Positions 1 to 8,871 of a stretch of DNA of 64,000 bases are shown here, in pieces. A program made the translations under genes and the position numbers. Below the pieces are notes generated by a model. It ran no database searches. It was not told the DNA's origin and worked only from the letters and a program-made list of their open reading frames with translations. The first letter of the stretch is position 1, and the number at the start of each line of letters is the position of its first letter. The stretch is taken from NCBI GenBank assembly GCA_020632925.1, contig JACKER010000009.1, forward strand, positions 62,001 to 126,000, given 5' to 3'. Origin of the DNA: Alphaproteobacteria bacterium. Its GTDB lineage: Bacteria > Myxococcota_A > UBA796 > GCA-2862545.

Positions 1-582
1 TTCGACGCCGCGGGCTTCGTGGACCTGCGCGCCGACCTCAAGGACAAGCTGCCGGACCTGAAGGTGTCGTACAACGACCTGATGCTCCTCGCGGTCGCCC
101 GGTCGCTGCGCGAGCACCCGGAGATCAACGCGAGCTGGGGCGAGACCGCCATCACGCGCCACGGCCGCGTGGACATCGGCGTCGCGGTCGCGCTGCCCGA
201 CGGGTTGATCACGCCGGTCCTGCGCGCGGCCGACACCAAGAGCCTGCGCCAGGTGGCCTCCGAGGTCCGCGAGCTCGCGACCCGCGCCCGCGCGCAGAAG
301 CTCGCCCCCGAGGAGTACACGGGCGGCACGTTCACCATCAGCAACCTCGGCATGATGGACATCGAGCACTTCACCGCGATCATCAACCCGCCCGAGGCGG
401 CCATCCTCGCGGTCGGCAGCATCGTCGAGGTGCCGGTCGTGGCCGAGGACGGCTTCGAGGTCGGCCACCGGATGAAGGTCACGATGACCTGCGACCACCG
501 GGTGATCGACGGGGCGATGGGTGCGGCCTTCCTGCAGACCCTGCGGAAGTACGTCGAGTCCCCCTGGCTCCTGATCGTGTGA
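1..582 (+). CDS. dihydrolipoamide acyltransferase (E2), C-terminal catalytic domain, partial
   Basis: This is the 3' part of a 2-oxoacid dehydrogenase E2 gene; the frame is open from base 1, so the start lies outside the window. The visible 193 residues are the catalytic acyltransferase domain. They contain the segment GTFTISNLGM and end with DHRVIDGAMG, the HxxxDG active-site motif that transfers the acyl group from lipoyl-lysine to CoA. The lipoyl and E3-binding domains must lie upstream. The E3 gene begins 7 bp after the stop, so E2 and E3 form one operon. Whether the complex uses pyruvate, 2-oxoglutarate or branched-chain acids cannot be told from this part. Confidence 0.93.
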   Translation, partial: FDAAGFVDLRADLKDKLPDLKVSYNDLMLLAVARSLREHPEINASWGETAITRHGRVDIGVAVALPDGLITPVLRAADTKSLRQVASEVRELATRARAQKLAPEEYTGGTFTISNLGMMDIEHFTAIINPPEAAILAVGSIVEVPVVAEDGFEVGHRMKVTMTCDHRVIDGAMGAAFLQTLRKYVESPWLLIV

Positions 583-589
583 GGAACGC

Positions 590-1954
590 GTGGACTACGA
601 TCTGATCGTCATCGGCGCCGGCCCCGGTGGGTACCCGGCGGCCATCCGCGGCGCCCAGCTCGGGCTCAAGACCGCGTGCATCGAGAAGGAGAAGCTCGGT
701 GGCGTCTGCCTCAACTGGGGCTGCATCCCGAGCAAGGCGCTGCTCAAGAGCGCAGAGCTGGCCAACAAGATCCGCCACGCCGAGGACTTCGGGCTGAAGG
801 TGACGGGGCTCGAGGCGGACTTCCCGGCGGTCGTGGCGCGGTCGCGAAAGGTGTCCCAGCGGCACGAGCGCGGCGTGGCCGGCCTGTTCAAGAAGTACGG
901 CGTCACCCCCATCTTCGGGGAGGCCACCATCGTCGCCCCCGGGAAGGTGAAGGTCGGCGACCAGGAGCTGACCTGCAAGCACCTCGTCGTGGCGACCGGC
1001 GCGCGGGCCAAGGTGTTCCCGGGCATCGAGGTCGACGGCGAGCGCGTCCTGACGTACCGCGAGGCCATCGTCCGCGACGAGAAGCCCGCGTCCGTCACGG
1101 TGCTCGGTGCGGGCGCCATCGGGCTCGAGTTCGCCTACTTCTGGCGCGGCATGGGCGTCGACGTGACCGTGGTCGAGGGGCTCCCCGAGATCCTGCCGCG
1201 CGAGGACGCCGAGGTCGCGAAGGAGTGCCGCAAGCACCTGGAGAAGCTGGGCATCCGCTTCGTGCTCGGGACGTTCGTGGACACCGCGGTCCGCAAGGGC
1301 GACGGCACGGTCGTGACCCTCAAGGACGGGCGCACGATCGAGGCCGACCTCGTGCTGGTCGCGCTCGGCATCGTCCCCAACTCGGCGGGCTTCGGTCTCG
1401 AGCAGATCGGAGTCACCCTCGAGCGCGGCTTCGTCCCCGTCGACGCCTCGATGCGCACCAACGTGCCAGGCGTGTACGCGGTCGGTGACCTCACCACGCG
1501 CGGCGGCCTGGCACACACCGCCACCCGCCAGGCGGAGATCTGCGTCGAGCGGATCGCCGGCCACCACGTCGCGGACGTCGAGTACGACGACATCCCCTCC
1601 TGCACCTACTGCGTGCCGCAGGTCGCGAGCGTCGGCCTGACCGAGGAGGCCGCGAAGGCGAAGGGCATCGCGTACAAGGTCGGGAAGTTCCCGTTCCAGG
1701 CGAACGGCAAGGCGCAGGGCGCGGGCTCGCCCGAGGGCTTCGTCAAGATCCTCATCGGCGACCCCCACGGCGAGATCGTGGGCGCGCACATCGTCGGCAG
1801 CGAGGCGACCGAGATGATCGCCGAGTTCGGGCTCGCGCGAGCCAACGAGCTGACCGCCGACGAGATCCTGCACACCGTCCACGCGCACCCGACGTACTCG
1901 GAGGCGATGTTCGAGGCGGTCGCGCAGGCGCTGGGGCGCACGGTCCACCTCTGA
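590..1954 (+). CDS. lpdA: dihydrolipoyl dehydrogenase (E3)
   Basis: A 454-residue flavoprotein that reoxidises dihydrolipoamide on E2, passing electrons through a disulfide and FAD to NAD+. The N-terminal FAD motif GAGPGG is followed by the redox-active pair C40/C45 in GGVCLNWGC. A second nucleotide fold (GAGAIGLEF) binds NAD. The C-terminal HAHPT supplies the catalytic His. The length is normal for the family. The GTG start at 590 is 7 bp after the E2 stop, with GAGG overlapping that stop as ribosome-binding site. The gene is soluble, complete and almost certainly cotranscribed with E2. Confidence 0.96.
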   Translation: MDYDLIVIGAGPGGYPAAIRGAQLGLKTACIEKEKLGGVCLNWGCIPSKALLKSAELANKIRHAEDFGLKVTGLEADFPAVVARSRKVSQRHERGVAGLFKKYGVTPIFGEATIVAPGKVKVGDQELTCKHLVVATGARAKVFPGIEVDGERVLTYREAIVRDEKPASVTVLGAGAIGLEFAYFWRGMGVDVTVVEGLPEILPREDAEVAKECRKHLEKLGIRFVLGTFVDTAVRKGDGTVVTLKDGRTIEADLVLVALGIVPNSAGFGLEQIGVTLERGFVPVDASMRTNVPGVYAVGDLTTRGGLAHTATRQAEICVERIAGHHVADVEYDDIPSCTYCVPQVASVGLTEEAAKAKGIAYKVGKFPFQANGKAQGAGSPEGFVKILIGDPHGEIVGAHIVGSEATEMIAEFGLARANELTADEILHTVHAHPTYSEAMFEAVAQALGRTVHL

Positions 1955-1962
1955 GCGCGGCC

Positions 1963-2760
1963 GTGCGGACCGCGAGCACCTTCGACGTCCCCAGGATGGA
2001 CTGCCCGTCCGAGGAGCGCGTGATCCGGCTCGCGCTGGAGCCCCTCGACGAGGTCCACCACCTCCGGTTCGACCTCGAGGCCCGCCGGCTCGTCGTGACG
2101 CACGACGGCTCACCCGAGGCCGTGCTGACCCACCTCGAGCCGCTCGGCTTCGGGGCGCGGCTCGCGAGCTCGGAGCCGGCCACGGACGACCTTCCGGACA
2201 GCGCGGACCCGGCCGCCGAGGCGCGCGTGCTCCGCCAGCTCCTCGCCATCAACGCCGCGATGTTCGTCGCCGAGCTCGGGTTCGGGTTCTGGGCGCAGTC
2301 CACCGGCCTGATCGCCGACTCGCTCGACATGCTGGCGGACGCGTTGGTGTATGGCCTGTCTCTGTACGCGGTGGGGCGAGCCGTCGCCGACCAGCGGCGC
2401 GCGGCCCGGTGGAGCGGGTGGCTGCAGCTCGCGCTGGCCCTGGGCGCCCTCGCGGAGGTCGCTCGTCGGGCGGTGGTGGGTAGCGAGCCCGTGGAGCTCG
2501 TGATGATCGGCGTCGCCGCGGTGGCGTTGGTCGCGAACCTCGCGTGCGTGGCGCTGCTCGCCCGACACCGGGAGGGCGGGGTCCACCTGAAGGCGAGCTG
2601 GATCTTCTCGACCAACGACGCCCTGGCCAACCTCGGGGTGATCGTGGCCGGCGCCTTGGTCCTCGCCACCGGCTCGGCGCTGCCCGATCTGCTGGTCGGC
2701 GCCGGGGTCGGCCTGCTCGTGCTGTCCGGGGCCGTGCGCATCCTCCGCCTCCGGGCGTAG
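1963..2760 (+). CDS. CDF-type cation transporter with N-terminal HMA-like domain
   Basis: A 265-residue membrane protein. Residues 1-70 look like a heavy-metal-associated (HMA) ferredoxin-like domain with a degenerate metal loop, MDCPSEE, which keeps only one Cys. From about residue 85 there are several hydrophobic segments, with DSLDMLAD matching the conserved first-helix metal motif of cation diffusion facilitators and HLKASWIFSTNDALAN matching the second. The role is likely proton-driven efflux of Zn2+ or a similar ion across the inner membrane. The usual C-terminal cytoplasmic CDF domain is missing, so the soluble domain appears moved to the N-terminus. GTG start, 8 bp after lpdA. Confidence 0.8.
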   Translation: MRTASTFDVPRMDCPSEERVIRLALEPLDEVHHLRFDLEARRLVVTHDGSPEAVLTHLEPLGFGARLASSEPATDDLPDSADPAAEARVLRQLLAINAAMFVAELGFGFWAQSTGLIADSLDMLADALVYGLSLYAVGRAVADQRRAARWSGWLQLALALGALAEVARRAVVGSEPVELVMIGVAAVALVANLACVALLARHREGGVHLKASWIFSTNDALANLGVIVAGALVLATGSALPDLLVGAGVGLLVLSGAVRILRLRA

Positions 2761-2783
2761 GGTGGCTGGGAACGGGAGGAAGG

Positions 2784-4253
2784 ATGCTCGATCTGCTGGT
2801 GGTCGGAGCGGGTCCCACGGGCCTGATGCTCGCCTGCGAGGCCCTGCGCCACGGGTTGCGCGTCCGCGTGGTGGATCGGGCGCCCGCACCGAGCCCGCTC
2901 TCGCGCGCCGTCGTGCTCCAGGCGCGCACCCTCGAGATCCTCGAGACCCACGGGCTCACGCCGGCGCTGATCGAGGCCGGCAACCCGCTGCGCCACGCCC
3001 ACTTCTCCACGGGCGGGCGCCAGGTGTCCGTCTCCTTCGACCACCTGCCCACGCGCTACCCGTACCTGCTCTGCATCCCCCAGAGCGCCACCGAGGGGCT
3101 GCTGCACGACCGGCTGGTCTCGCTCGGCGGGCGGGTCGATCGTGGGGTCGGCCTGCACGCGTTGCGCGCCGACGTCGACGGCGTGACGGCGGTCCTCGAC
3201 GACGGAGAGCAGCGCTGCGCCTGGCTCGTCGGGTGCGACGGCGCGCACAGCGAGGTCCGCAAGCAGCTCGGGCTCACCTTCTCCGGCCACGCCTACGAGG
3301 AGCGCCTGGTGCTCGGCGATGTGAACTGGGACGCGCCGCTCCCGACCGACGCGCTCTCGAGCTTCCTCGGCGACGGCTTCCTCGCGGCCTTCCCCCTCCC
3401 CGGCGGCCGCGTGCGCCTCATCGCCACCGTGGACGACGACCGCGAGGACGAGCTCACGTTGCCGGAGCTCGCGGCCATCTGCGAGGCCCGATCGCCCTGG
3501 GGCGGCCGGCTGTCGGACCCGGCGTGGCTCGCGCGGTTCCGCATCCACGCCCGCCAGGTCGACCGGTACCGGGTGGGGCGGGTGCTGCTCGCCGGCGACG
3601 CCGCCCACATCCACAGCCCGGCGGGCGGACAGGGCATGAACCTCGGCATCCAGGACGCCCACAACCTCGGGTGGAAGCTCGCGATGATGCAGCGCGGGGC
3701 GCCCGCTGCCCTGCTGGACAGCTACCACGCCGAGCGCCACCCGATCGCCGCGCGCACGCTCCGAGCCACGGACGTCGCGACCCGGCTCGGCACGGTGCGG
3801 CACCCGTGGCTGCGGGCGCTCCGAGACCTCGCGGGGAGCGCGGTCGGCGGCCTGGCGCCGGTGGTCGACGCGATCACCCGCTCCGTCGCCGAGCTGGACA
3901 CCGGCGTCGAGCACAGCCCGATCGTGGTGGACGACGCCCCCGGCGGCCCGCGCTCGGGTGGGCGTCCCGCGGACCTGCCAGTGAGCGAGGACCACGTGTT
4001 GATGCAGATCGCCGGGCCCTCGACCGACGCCGACGGCCGGCTCCGCCTCCGGGCCTGCGTGGCGGTGGCGCGTGACGGGTGGGGCGATCGCGTGCGGGTC
4101 GCGCCCACCACCGTGGCGCGCGAGGGCTTCGACGCAGACGGCGTGCTGCTCGTTCGTCCCGACGGCTATGTCGGCGTTCGCCTGGCACCCGCGGATCCCG
4201 GGCGTCTGGCGGCAGCACTCGCCCGCGCGGTGGGTCCTCCCCTGCCCGAGTGA
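2784..4253 (+). CDS. FAD-dependent aromatic-ring monooxygenase, PheA/TfdB family
   Basis: A 489-residue flavoprotein hydroxylase. The N-terminus MLDLLVVGAGPTGLMLA carries the GxGxxG FAD motif, GCDGAHS is the DG motif, and LLAGDAAHIHSPAGGQGMN is the GD motif that contacts the FAD ribityl chain. This set defines the PheA/TfdB group, which hydroxylates phenolic or polyketide rings using NAD(P)H and O2. The frame stays open upstream to 2544, but the ATG at 2784, preceded by GGGAGGAAGG, begins exactly at the FAD fold and is the likely start. No aromatic-degradation or polyketide genes are nearby, so the substrate is unknown. Confidence 0.88.
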   Translation: MLDLLVVGAGPTGLMLACEALRHGLRVRVVDRAPAPSPLSRAVVLQARTLEILETHGLTPALIEAGNPLRHAHFSTGGRQVSVSFDHLPTRYPYLLCIPQSATEGLLHDRLVSLGGRVDRGVGLHALRADVDGVTAVLDDGEQRCAWLVGCDGAHSEVRKQLGLTFSGHAYEERLVLGDVNWDAPLPTDALSSFLGDGFLAAFPLPGGRVRLIATVDDDREDELTLPELAAICEARSPWGGRLSDPAWLARFRIHARQVDRYRVGRVLLAGDAAHIHSPAGGQGMNLGIQDAHNLGWKLAMMQRGAPAALLDSYHAERHPIAARTLRATDVATRLGTVRHPWLRALRDLAGSAVGGLAPVVDAITRSVAELDTGVEHSPIVVDDAPGGPRSGGRPADLPVSEDHVLMQIAGPSTDADGRLRLRACVAVARDGWGDRVRVAPTTVAREGFDADGVLLVRPDGYVGVRLAPADPGRLAAALARAVGPPLPE

Positions 4254-4330
4254 GACACCGTGTCTACCGAAGCTGCGGTGGTTCTGCCGCACACGCGTGG
4301 ACGATGCCCGCGGACAGCACCTCGTAGGGA

Positions 4331-4346
4331 TGGCACGCGGCGTGCT
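4331..4346 (+). promoter_or_regulatory. weak sigma-54-like promoter
   Basis: TGGCACGCGGCGTGCT matches the -24 half of the sigma-54 consensus fully, but the -12 half is GTGCT instead of TTGCT. It lies 23 bp upstream of the lipoprotein start at 4369. The predicted transcript start would almost coincide with the ribosome-binding site, which weakens the case. Confidence 0.25.
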
Positions 4347-4368
4347 TGGGATCGGGCAGGAGGATCCG

Positions 4369-6384
4369 ATGCTGCTCGCGCTGTCCCTGCTCCTCGGCTG
4401 CGCGCCCACTCCCCTCGACGCGGACGCCCCCGCGTCCGGGCCGACGGAACCCGAGCTCCGCCTGACGAGCCCCGGGCTCGGCGCCTACCTCCCCGTCGGC
4501 ACGACGCCCGTCACGGCCATCGCCCGCCAGATGGTGGACGTGGCGCTCGACGGGGCACCCGTGACACCCGCGGACGGTCAGGTGCTGGGCCACCGGGATC
4601 TGGTCGTCGGCCTGAACACGTTCCTGCTCACCGGCACCGATCCCGAGGGGCTTGCGCAGCGCGACATGCTGGCGGTCCTCGCCGGCACCTTCACGGCGCC
4701 CGAGGGCCTGGTCGCCGAGGCCATCCGGGTGCACCTCTCGGCCGAGGGACTCGCCGCCACCGGACCACTCGTGGCGGACCTGCTGGACCCCGCCGAGCTC
4801 AACGCCGAGCTGGCCGCCAACAACCCCGTCTACGACGACCCCACCACGAGGATCGAGCTCGGCGAGCTCACGTTCGCGGAGCCGCTGATCGAGATCGTCC
4901 CTGCGGCCGGCTACCTCACCCTCCGGGTCGAGCTGCCCGACTTCGTGCTGCCCATCGACGCCACCCTCAAGGACGCCCTGCCCTTCGGCATCGACCTCGA
5001 GATCGGCGCCGACATCGAGTCCCAGGTCACCCTCGACCTGAGGGTGTGGGCGAGGCCCGACGACCAGGGCGGGGTCCGCACGCACGTCGAGGTGACGGAG
5101 GTGTCGCTCGACGAGTTCGACCTGGACACCGGCCTGCTCGAGCTCGTGGACTGGATGTTCATCGACGACGACGACCTCGCCGACATGATCGAGGACTCGC
5201 TCGGTAGCGAGCTCGGCCCGATGATCGACGCGATGATCGCCGAGACCACGACCGGTCTGGGGGACCCCGTCGAGGCCGATCTGCTCGATCAGACAGCGGT
5301 GATCGCACCCTGGGTCGCGGCGATCGACATCGATCCGGCGGGAGTGGGGCTCACCCTGGCGATGGCGATCGACATCGAGGGCGCCGCACCCCCGGGTCCG
5401 GGGCACGTCCACCTGCCACCGCCCGATCCCAGCACCGGCGGCGAGGTCCACCTGACCGTGTCGGACGACTTCATGAACCGCGCGCTCTTCGAGCTCTGGG
5501 CCAGCGGCGGGCTCGACGGGGACAAGGAGCTCGACCCGGCGACCCTCTTCCTGTTCGGTGGGACGGGGAGCGGTCGGATGAGGACCCGGTCCGCGCTGCC
5601 GCCGGTGTGGCTCGAGCGCGACGGGGAGGCGCGGCTCCAGCTGGGCGAGATCGCGGTCGAGGTCGACACGCCGGGCGGGCAGTACGGCGAGCACCTCGAG
5701 CTCGTGATGTCGCTCGACGCCAGGGCGGAGCTGGTGTTCGACGGCGTCGTGGCGGGCGTCGCCCTCTCCCGCGGGGAGGTCGTGATGCGCCTGGCGGGCG
5801 CCAGCGTCGGCAACGAGGCCCTGGCCGCCAAGCTCGACCAGCTACAGACGGCGTTCGGACTCGCGATCGGCACGATGAACGAGGACCTGCAGGCCCCGCT
5901 GTCCGACCTGCTGGGAGAGGGCGTCGTGTTGCCCGCCCTGAGCTTCGGCCGCGACCCCGGCCACCTGGGGACGACGCTCGACCTGACGATGGCCGAGGTG
6001 ATGGCGATGCTCGAGGCCACCGACCCCACGCCGCCGCCACCCCCGAACGACGTCGTGGTGCCCGGGACCGCGACGGTGCTCGACGACGACGTCGAGCTGT
6101 CCACCGACGGGGACGAGGGCTGGATCTGTCGCCGGGACGACGTCGTCACCACCGGTGACGGGGGCACCTGGTACGTGTCGGAGGACGCGAGCCTCCGCAT
6201 CGAGGGCAGCGGGCACGTGGTCTGGGCCGAAGACGACGCCGAGATCGTCCTCGTCGGGCCAGGGAACACGGTCTACGCCGATCCGGGCGCGCGCATCGAC
6301 GACCGCGACGGGTCCAACGCCGTGATCCTCGTCGATCCCCTCACCCTGGACACCAGCGCCGCACCACAGCCTGGCTGCACGTGA
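4369..6384 (+). CDS. large secreted lipoprotein of unknown function with DUF3060-like C-terminus
   Basis: A 671-residue predicted lipoprotein. It begins with a short hydrophobic leader ending LLLGC, a good lipobox with lipidated Cys near residue 10. The ATG at 4369 is preceded by GCAGGAGG; the frame is open further upstream, but only this start places the signal peptide at the N-terminus. The body is acidic, with alternating hydrophobic strands and no motif I recognise. The last ~90 residues contain spaced units such as GSGHVVWAEDDAEIVLVG followed by GPGNTVYADPGA, which resemble the short beta-strand repeats of DUF3060. It probably sits in the outer membrane or on the cell surface. Confidence 0.7.
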   Translation: MLLALSLLLGCAPTPLDADAPASGPTEPELRLTSPGLGAYLPVGTTPVTAIARQMVDVALDGAPVTPADGQVLGHRDLVVGLNTFLLTGTDPEGLAQRDMLAVLAGTFTAPEGLVAEAIRVHLSAEGLAATGPLVADLLDPAELNAELAANNPVYDDPTTRIELGELTFAEPLIEIVPAAGYLTLRVELPDFVLPIDATLKDALPFGIDLEIGADIESQVTLDLRVWARPDDQGGVRTHVEVTEVSLDEFDLDTGLLELVDWMFIDDDDLADMIEDSLGSELGPMIDAMIAETTTGLGDPVEADLLDQTAVIAPWVAAIDIDPAGVGLTLAMAIDIEGAAPPGPGHVHLPPPDPSTGGEVHLTVSDDFMNRALFELWASGGLDGDKELDPATLFLFGGTGSGRMRTRSALPPVWLERDGEARLQLGEIAVEVDTPGGQYGEHLELVMSLDARAELVFDGVVAGVALSRGEVVMRLAGASVGNEALAAKLDQLQTAFGLAIGTMNEDLQAPLSDLLGEGVVLPALSFGRDPGHLGTTLDLTMAEVMAMLEATDPTPPPPPNDVVVPGTATVLDDDVELSTDGDEGWICRRDDVVTTGDGGTWYVSEDASLRIEGSGHVVWAEDDAEIVLVGPGNTVYADPGARIDDRDGSNAVILVDPLTLDTSAAPQPGCT

Positions 6385-6511
6385 TCGGAGATCGGTGCCA
6401 CCACGTGATGCATCCCCAGGCCTGTCGCAGGCGACAAATCGCCCGATCACATCGACCAGGACACGATCCTATCGAAAATCACCAACAAGGATCCGAAGCT
6501 CGTCCCCAGAG
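6385..6511. other. convergent intergenic region with a short hairpin
   Basis: This 127-bp spacer lies between the lipoprotein gene and the convergently transcribed uvrA-like gene and is visibly more A+T rich than its surroundings. A small hairpin, TGTCG-CAGG-CGACA, lies near 6425-6438 and is followed by AAATC. It could act as a weak terminator; there is no T-run. Confidence 0.3.
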
Positions 6512-8821
6512 TTATCCACAGGCCTCGGGGAGGCGGACGACAGCGTCGGCGGCCGCGACCAGCAGCGGATCGTGGGAGGCGGCCCAGACCGTGGCGCCCT
6601 CGTCGATCAGCTCCCGCAGCAGGCCCACGAGATGTACCACGTCCGTGGGGTGGAGGCCCGTGCTGGGATCGTCGAGCAGCACGAGGACATCGTCCGCACC
6701 GCGCCGCGCCGCGCGTGACAGCTCCCGCGCGAGCGCCAGCTTCCGCGATTCGCCCCCAGAGAGGGTCCGCAAGGGTTGCCCCAGGGGCACGTAGTCCAGA
6801 CCCACCCGAATCAACGCCTGCAACGCCGACTCCAGCCGAGGGTGACCGGCGAGGAGTGGCAACGCCCGTCCGGCGTCCAGCGCGAGCAGCTCGGCCGCGT
6901 TGGATCCCTTCCAGCGGACCTCGAGGACGTCGCCCTGGAAGCGCCTCCCGCCGCACACCGGGCACGGCTGCACCACGTCGGGCAGCGGACCGAGCTCGAT
7001 CGTGTGTTCTCCGGTGCCCTTGCAGGCCTCGCAGCGTCCACCGGCGGTGGTGAGCGAGAACGCCGAGGCCGTCAGCGCGCGCACCTGCGCGTCCTTCGTC
7101 TGCGCGAGCAGATCGCGCATCACGTCCCACAACCCCACGTAGGTGGCGGGGTTGGCCCGCGAGGAGCGCCCGGCGGCGCGATCGACGGAGACCAGGCGGC
7201 TCAACCCGTCCGCGCCGTCCAGGGCGTACCCCTCGGCCCTCCCCTCGACCGCGTCCCCCACGGCCGCCACGAGCGCCGACTTCCCGGACCCCGACGGCCC
7301 GGTCACCACGACCAGCCGCTGTCGCTCGAGGCGCACGTCGGGCCCCGTGGCCCCATACCGCCAGCGGCCCGAGAGCGTGGCGGCCGCGGACGAGGGCGCG
7401 CGCGACGACGGGGGTACCGTCACCCGACCGGCCAGGAAGCGCCCGGTGGGTGTGTCGGCTGCGATCAGCGCGCTCGCCTCCCCCGACGCGATCACCGTCC
7501 CACCGGCGACGCCGGCGCCGGGGCCGAACTCCACGAGGTGGTCCGCGGCCTGGATCACGGCGGCGTGGTGCTCGACGGCGACCACGGTGTTCCCCGCGTC
7601 CACGAGCTCGCGGAGGAGGGCCGCCACCGCCCGCGCCAGCGCCTCGTCCAGCCCTGCCGCCGGCTCGTCGAGGACGTACAGCACACCCGCGAGCGGGCTC
7701 GCGACCTGGCGGGCGAGACGGGTCCGCTGGAGCTCGCCGCCCGACAGCGTCGTCGCGGCGCGCATCAACCCCAGGTGGCCGAGCGACAGCGCGATCAGCC
7801 GGTCCAGGCGCCGCACCAGGTCGCGGACGGCCACCTCCTCCACGCGGCTCGGATCGTCGATGGCGCCGAGGTGGGCGCGCAGCTCGGCGATGGGGAGACG
7901 CTGGAGCTCGGGCAGTGTCCAGCCGCGCCAGCTCACCGCCCGCGCGACCGGCGACAGGCGGCTCCCCCCGCAGTCTCCGCAGTCGCCGCCCGAACCCTTG
8001 CAGGTCGGACAGGCCCCGGCGGGCTGCCAGGGCGAGAGCAGCTCGGGCTCGAGCGGCGGCAGGACGAGGTCGTCGTGGGCACAGTAGGGACGGTCCACGA
8101 AGGTGAGCTCGCCCGCGTCGTGGACGGCGACCAGCACGCCCTTCCCGGCGCGGGTCGCGAGCCGGACGCTGTCGTACAGCCGGGCCTTGCGGTCGGCCTC
8201 GACCCGGAGCCGGTCCACTACGACCCGCAGCGTGGTCGCGGTGCGCACCCGCCGCGCCTCGACCTCCTCCAGCCGCAGGATCTCGTCGTCGATGCGCACC
8301 CGACCGAAGCCCGCGCGAGCGACCTCGTCGAGCACCGCGGGATCCCGGCCGGCGAGCGGCGTCTCGAGGGTCAGCCGGGTGCCCTGCGGGAGCTCGAGGA
8401 GACGGGCGACGACGGCGTCGTGCGTGACGGGCTCGATCGCGCGTCCGCACACCGGGCAGCGCAGCGTCCCGACGCGCCCGAAGAGCACGCGGAGCACGGG
8501 GTCGAGCTCGGCCAGCGTCCCGACCGTGGACCGCGGCGACACCGCGCCCGGGCGCTGGGAGAGGGCGACCGTCGGCGGCAGGCCCGCGATGGCGTCGACG
8601 CGCGGCGGAGCGACCACCGGGCCCCGCGGGTGGACCGAGAGCGCCTCGAGGTAGCGCCGCTGGCCCTCGGCGTGCACCACGTCGAACGCGAGCGAGGACT
8701 TGCCGGACCCCGAGACGCCGCACAGGACGGTGAGCGCGCCGCGCGGCAGCTCGAGGTCGAGCGCGCGCAGGTTGTGCTCCCGCGCCCCCCGGATCGCGAT
8801 GACGGCCGCCCGCTCACCCAT
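6512..8821 (-). CDS. short UvrA-family ATPase (UvrA paralogue)
   Basis: A 769-residue double ABC ATPase of the UvrA family. Two Walker A motifs (GVSGSGKSS and GPSGSGKSA) and two ABC signatures (TLSGGELQRTR and TLSGGESRKLA) are each followed by a Walker B (LYVLDEPAAGLD, LVLLDDPSTGLHP). Cys pairs typical of UvrA zinc modules are present (CPVCGRA, ACPTCKGSG with CGDCGG, CEACKGTG and CPVCGG). UvrA proper is about 940 residues. The missing ~170 residues fall mainly in the UvrB-binding/insertion region, so this is probably a paralogue of the UvrA2 or resistance-type class. It may protect DNA from specific adducts without UvrB. No uvrB or uvrC lies nearby. Confidence 0.85.
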   Translation of the reverse strand: MGERAAVIAIRGAREHNLRALDLELPRGALTVLCGVSGSGKSSLAFDVVHAEGQRRYLEALSVHPRGPVVAPPRVDAIAGLPPTVALSQRPGAVSPRSTVGTLAELDPVLRVLFGRVGTLRCPVCGRAIEPVTHDAVVARLLELPQGTRLTLETPLAGRDPAVLDEVARAGFGRVRIDDEILRLEEVEARRVRTATTLRVVVDRLRVEADRKARLYDSVRLATRAGKGVLVAVHDAGELTFVDRPYCAHDDLVLPPLEPELLSPWQPAGACPTCKGSGGDCGDCGGSRLSPVARAVSWRGWTLPELQRLPIAELRAHLGAIDDPSRVEEVAVRDLVRRLDRLIALSLGHLGLMRAATTLSGGELQRTRLARQVASPLAGVLYVLDEPAAGLDEALARAVAALLRELVDAGNTVVAVEHHAAVIQAADHLVEFGPGAGVAGGTVIASGEASALIAADTPTGRFLAGRVTVPPSSRAPSSAAATLSGRWRYGATGPDVRLERQRLVVVTGPSGSGKSALVAAVGDAVEGRAEGYALDGADGLSRLVSVDRAAGRSSRANPATYVGLWDVMRDLLAQTKDAQVRALTASAFSLTTAGGRCEACKGTGEHTIELGPLPDVVQPCPVCGGRRFQGDVLEVRWKGSNAAELLALDAGRALPLLAGHPRLESALQALIRVGLDYVPLGQPLRTLSGGESRKLALARELSRAARRGADDVLVLLDDPSTGLHPTDVVHLVGLLRELIDEGATVWAASHDPLLVAAADAVVRLPEACG

Positions 8822-8871
8822 CGGCCCCGCATAGCCGCCTGCCGCGACGGGGACGAGGATAGGGAGAGCAG

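Noticed and set aside
479..4409. Very long open frames antisense to lpdA, the CDF gene and the monooxygenase
   Set aside because: High third-position G+C removes stops on the opposite strand. The translations are Arg/Ala/Gly-rich with no motifs, while the sense frames carry complete family signatures. The same holds for similar shadows throughout.
6512..6520. TTATCCACA, a perfect DnaA box
   Set aside because: It is a single copy overlapping the stop of the uvrA-like gene, with no other boxes, A+T-rich unwinding element or dnaA/dnaN nearby. Chance is the simplest explanation.
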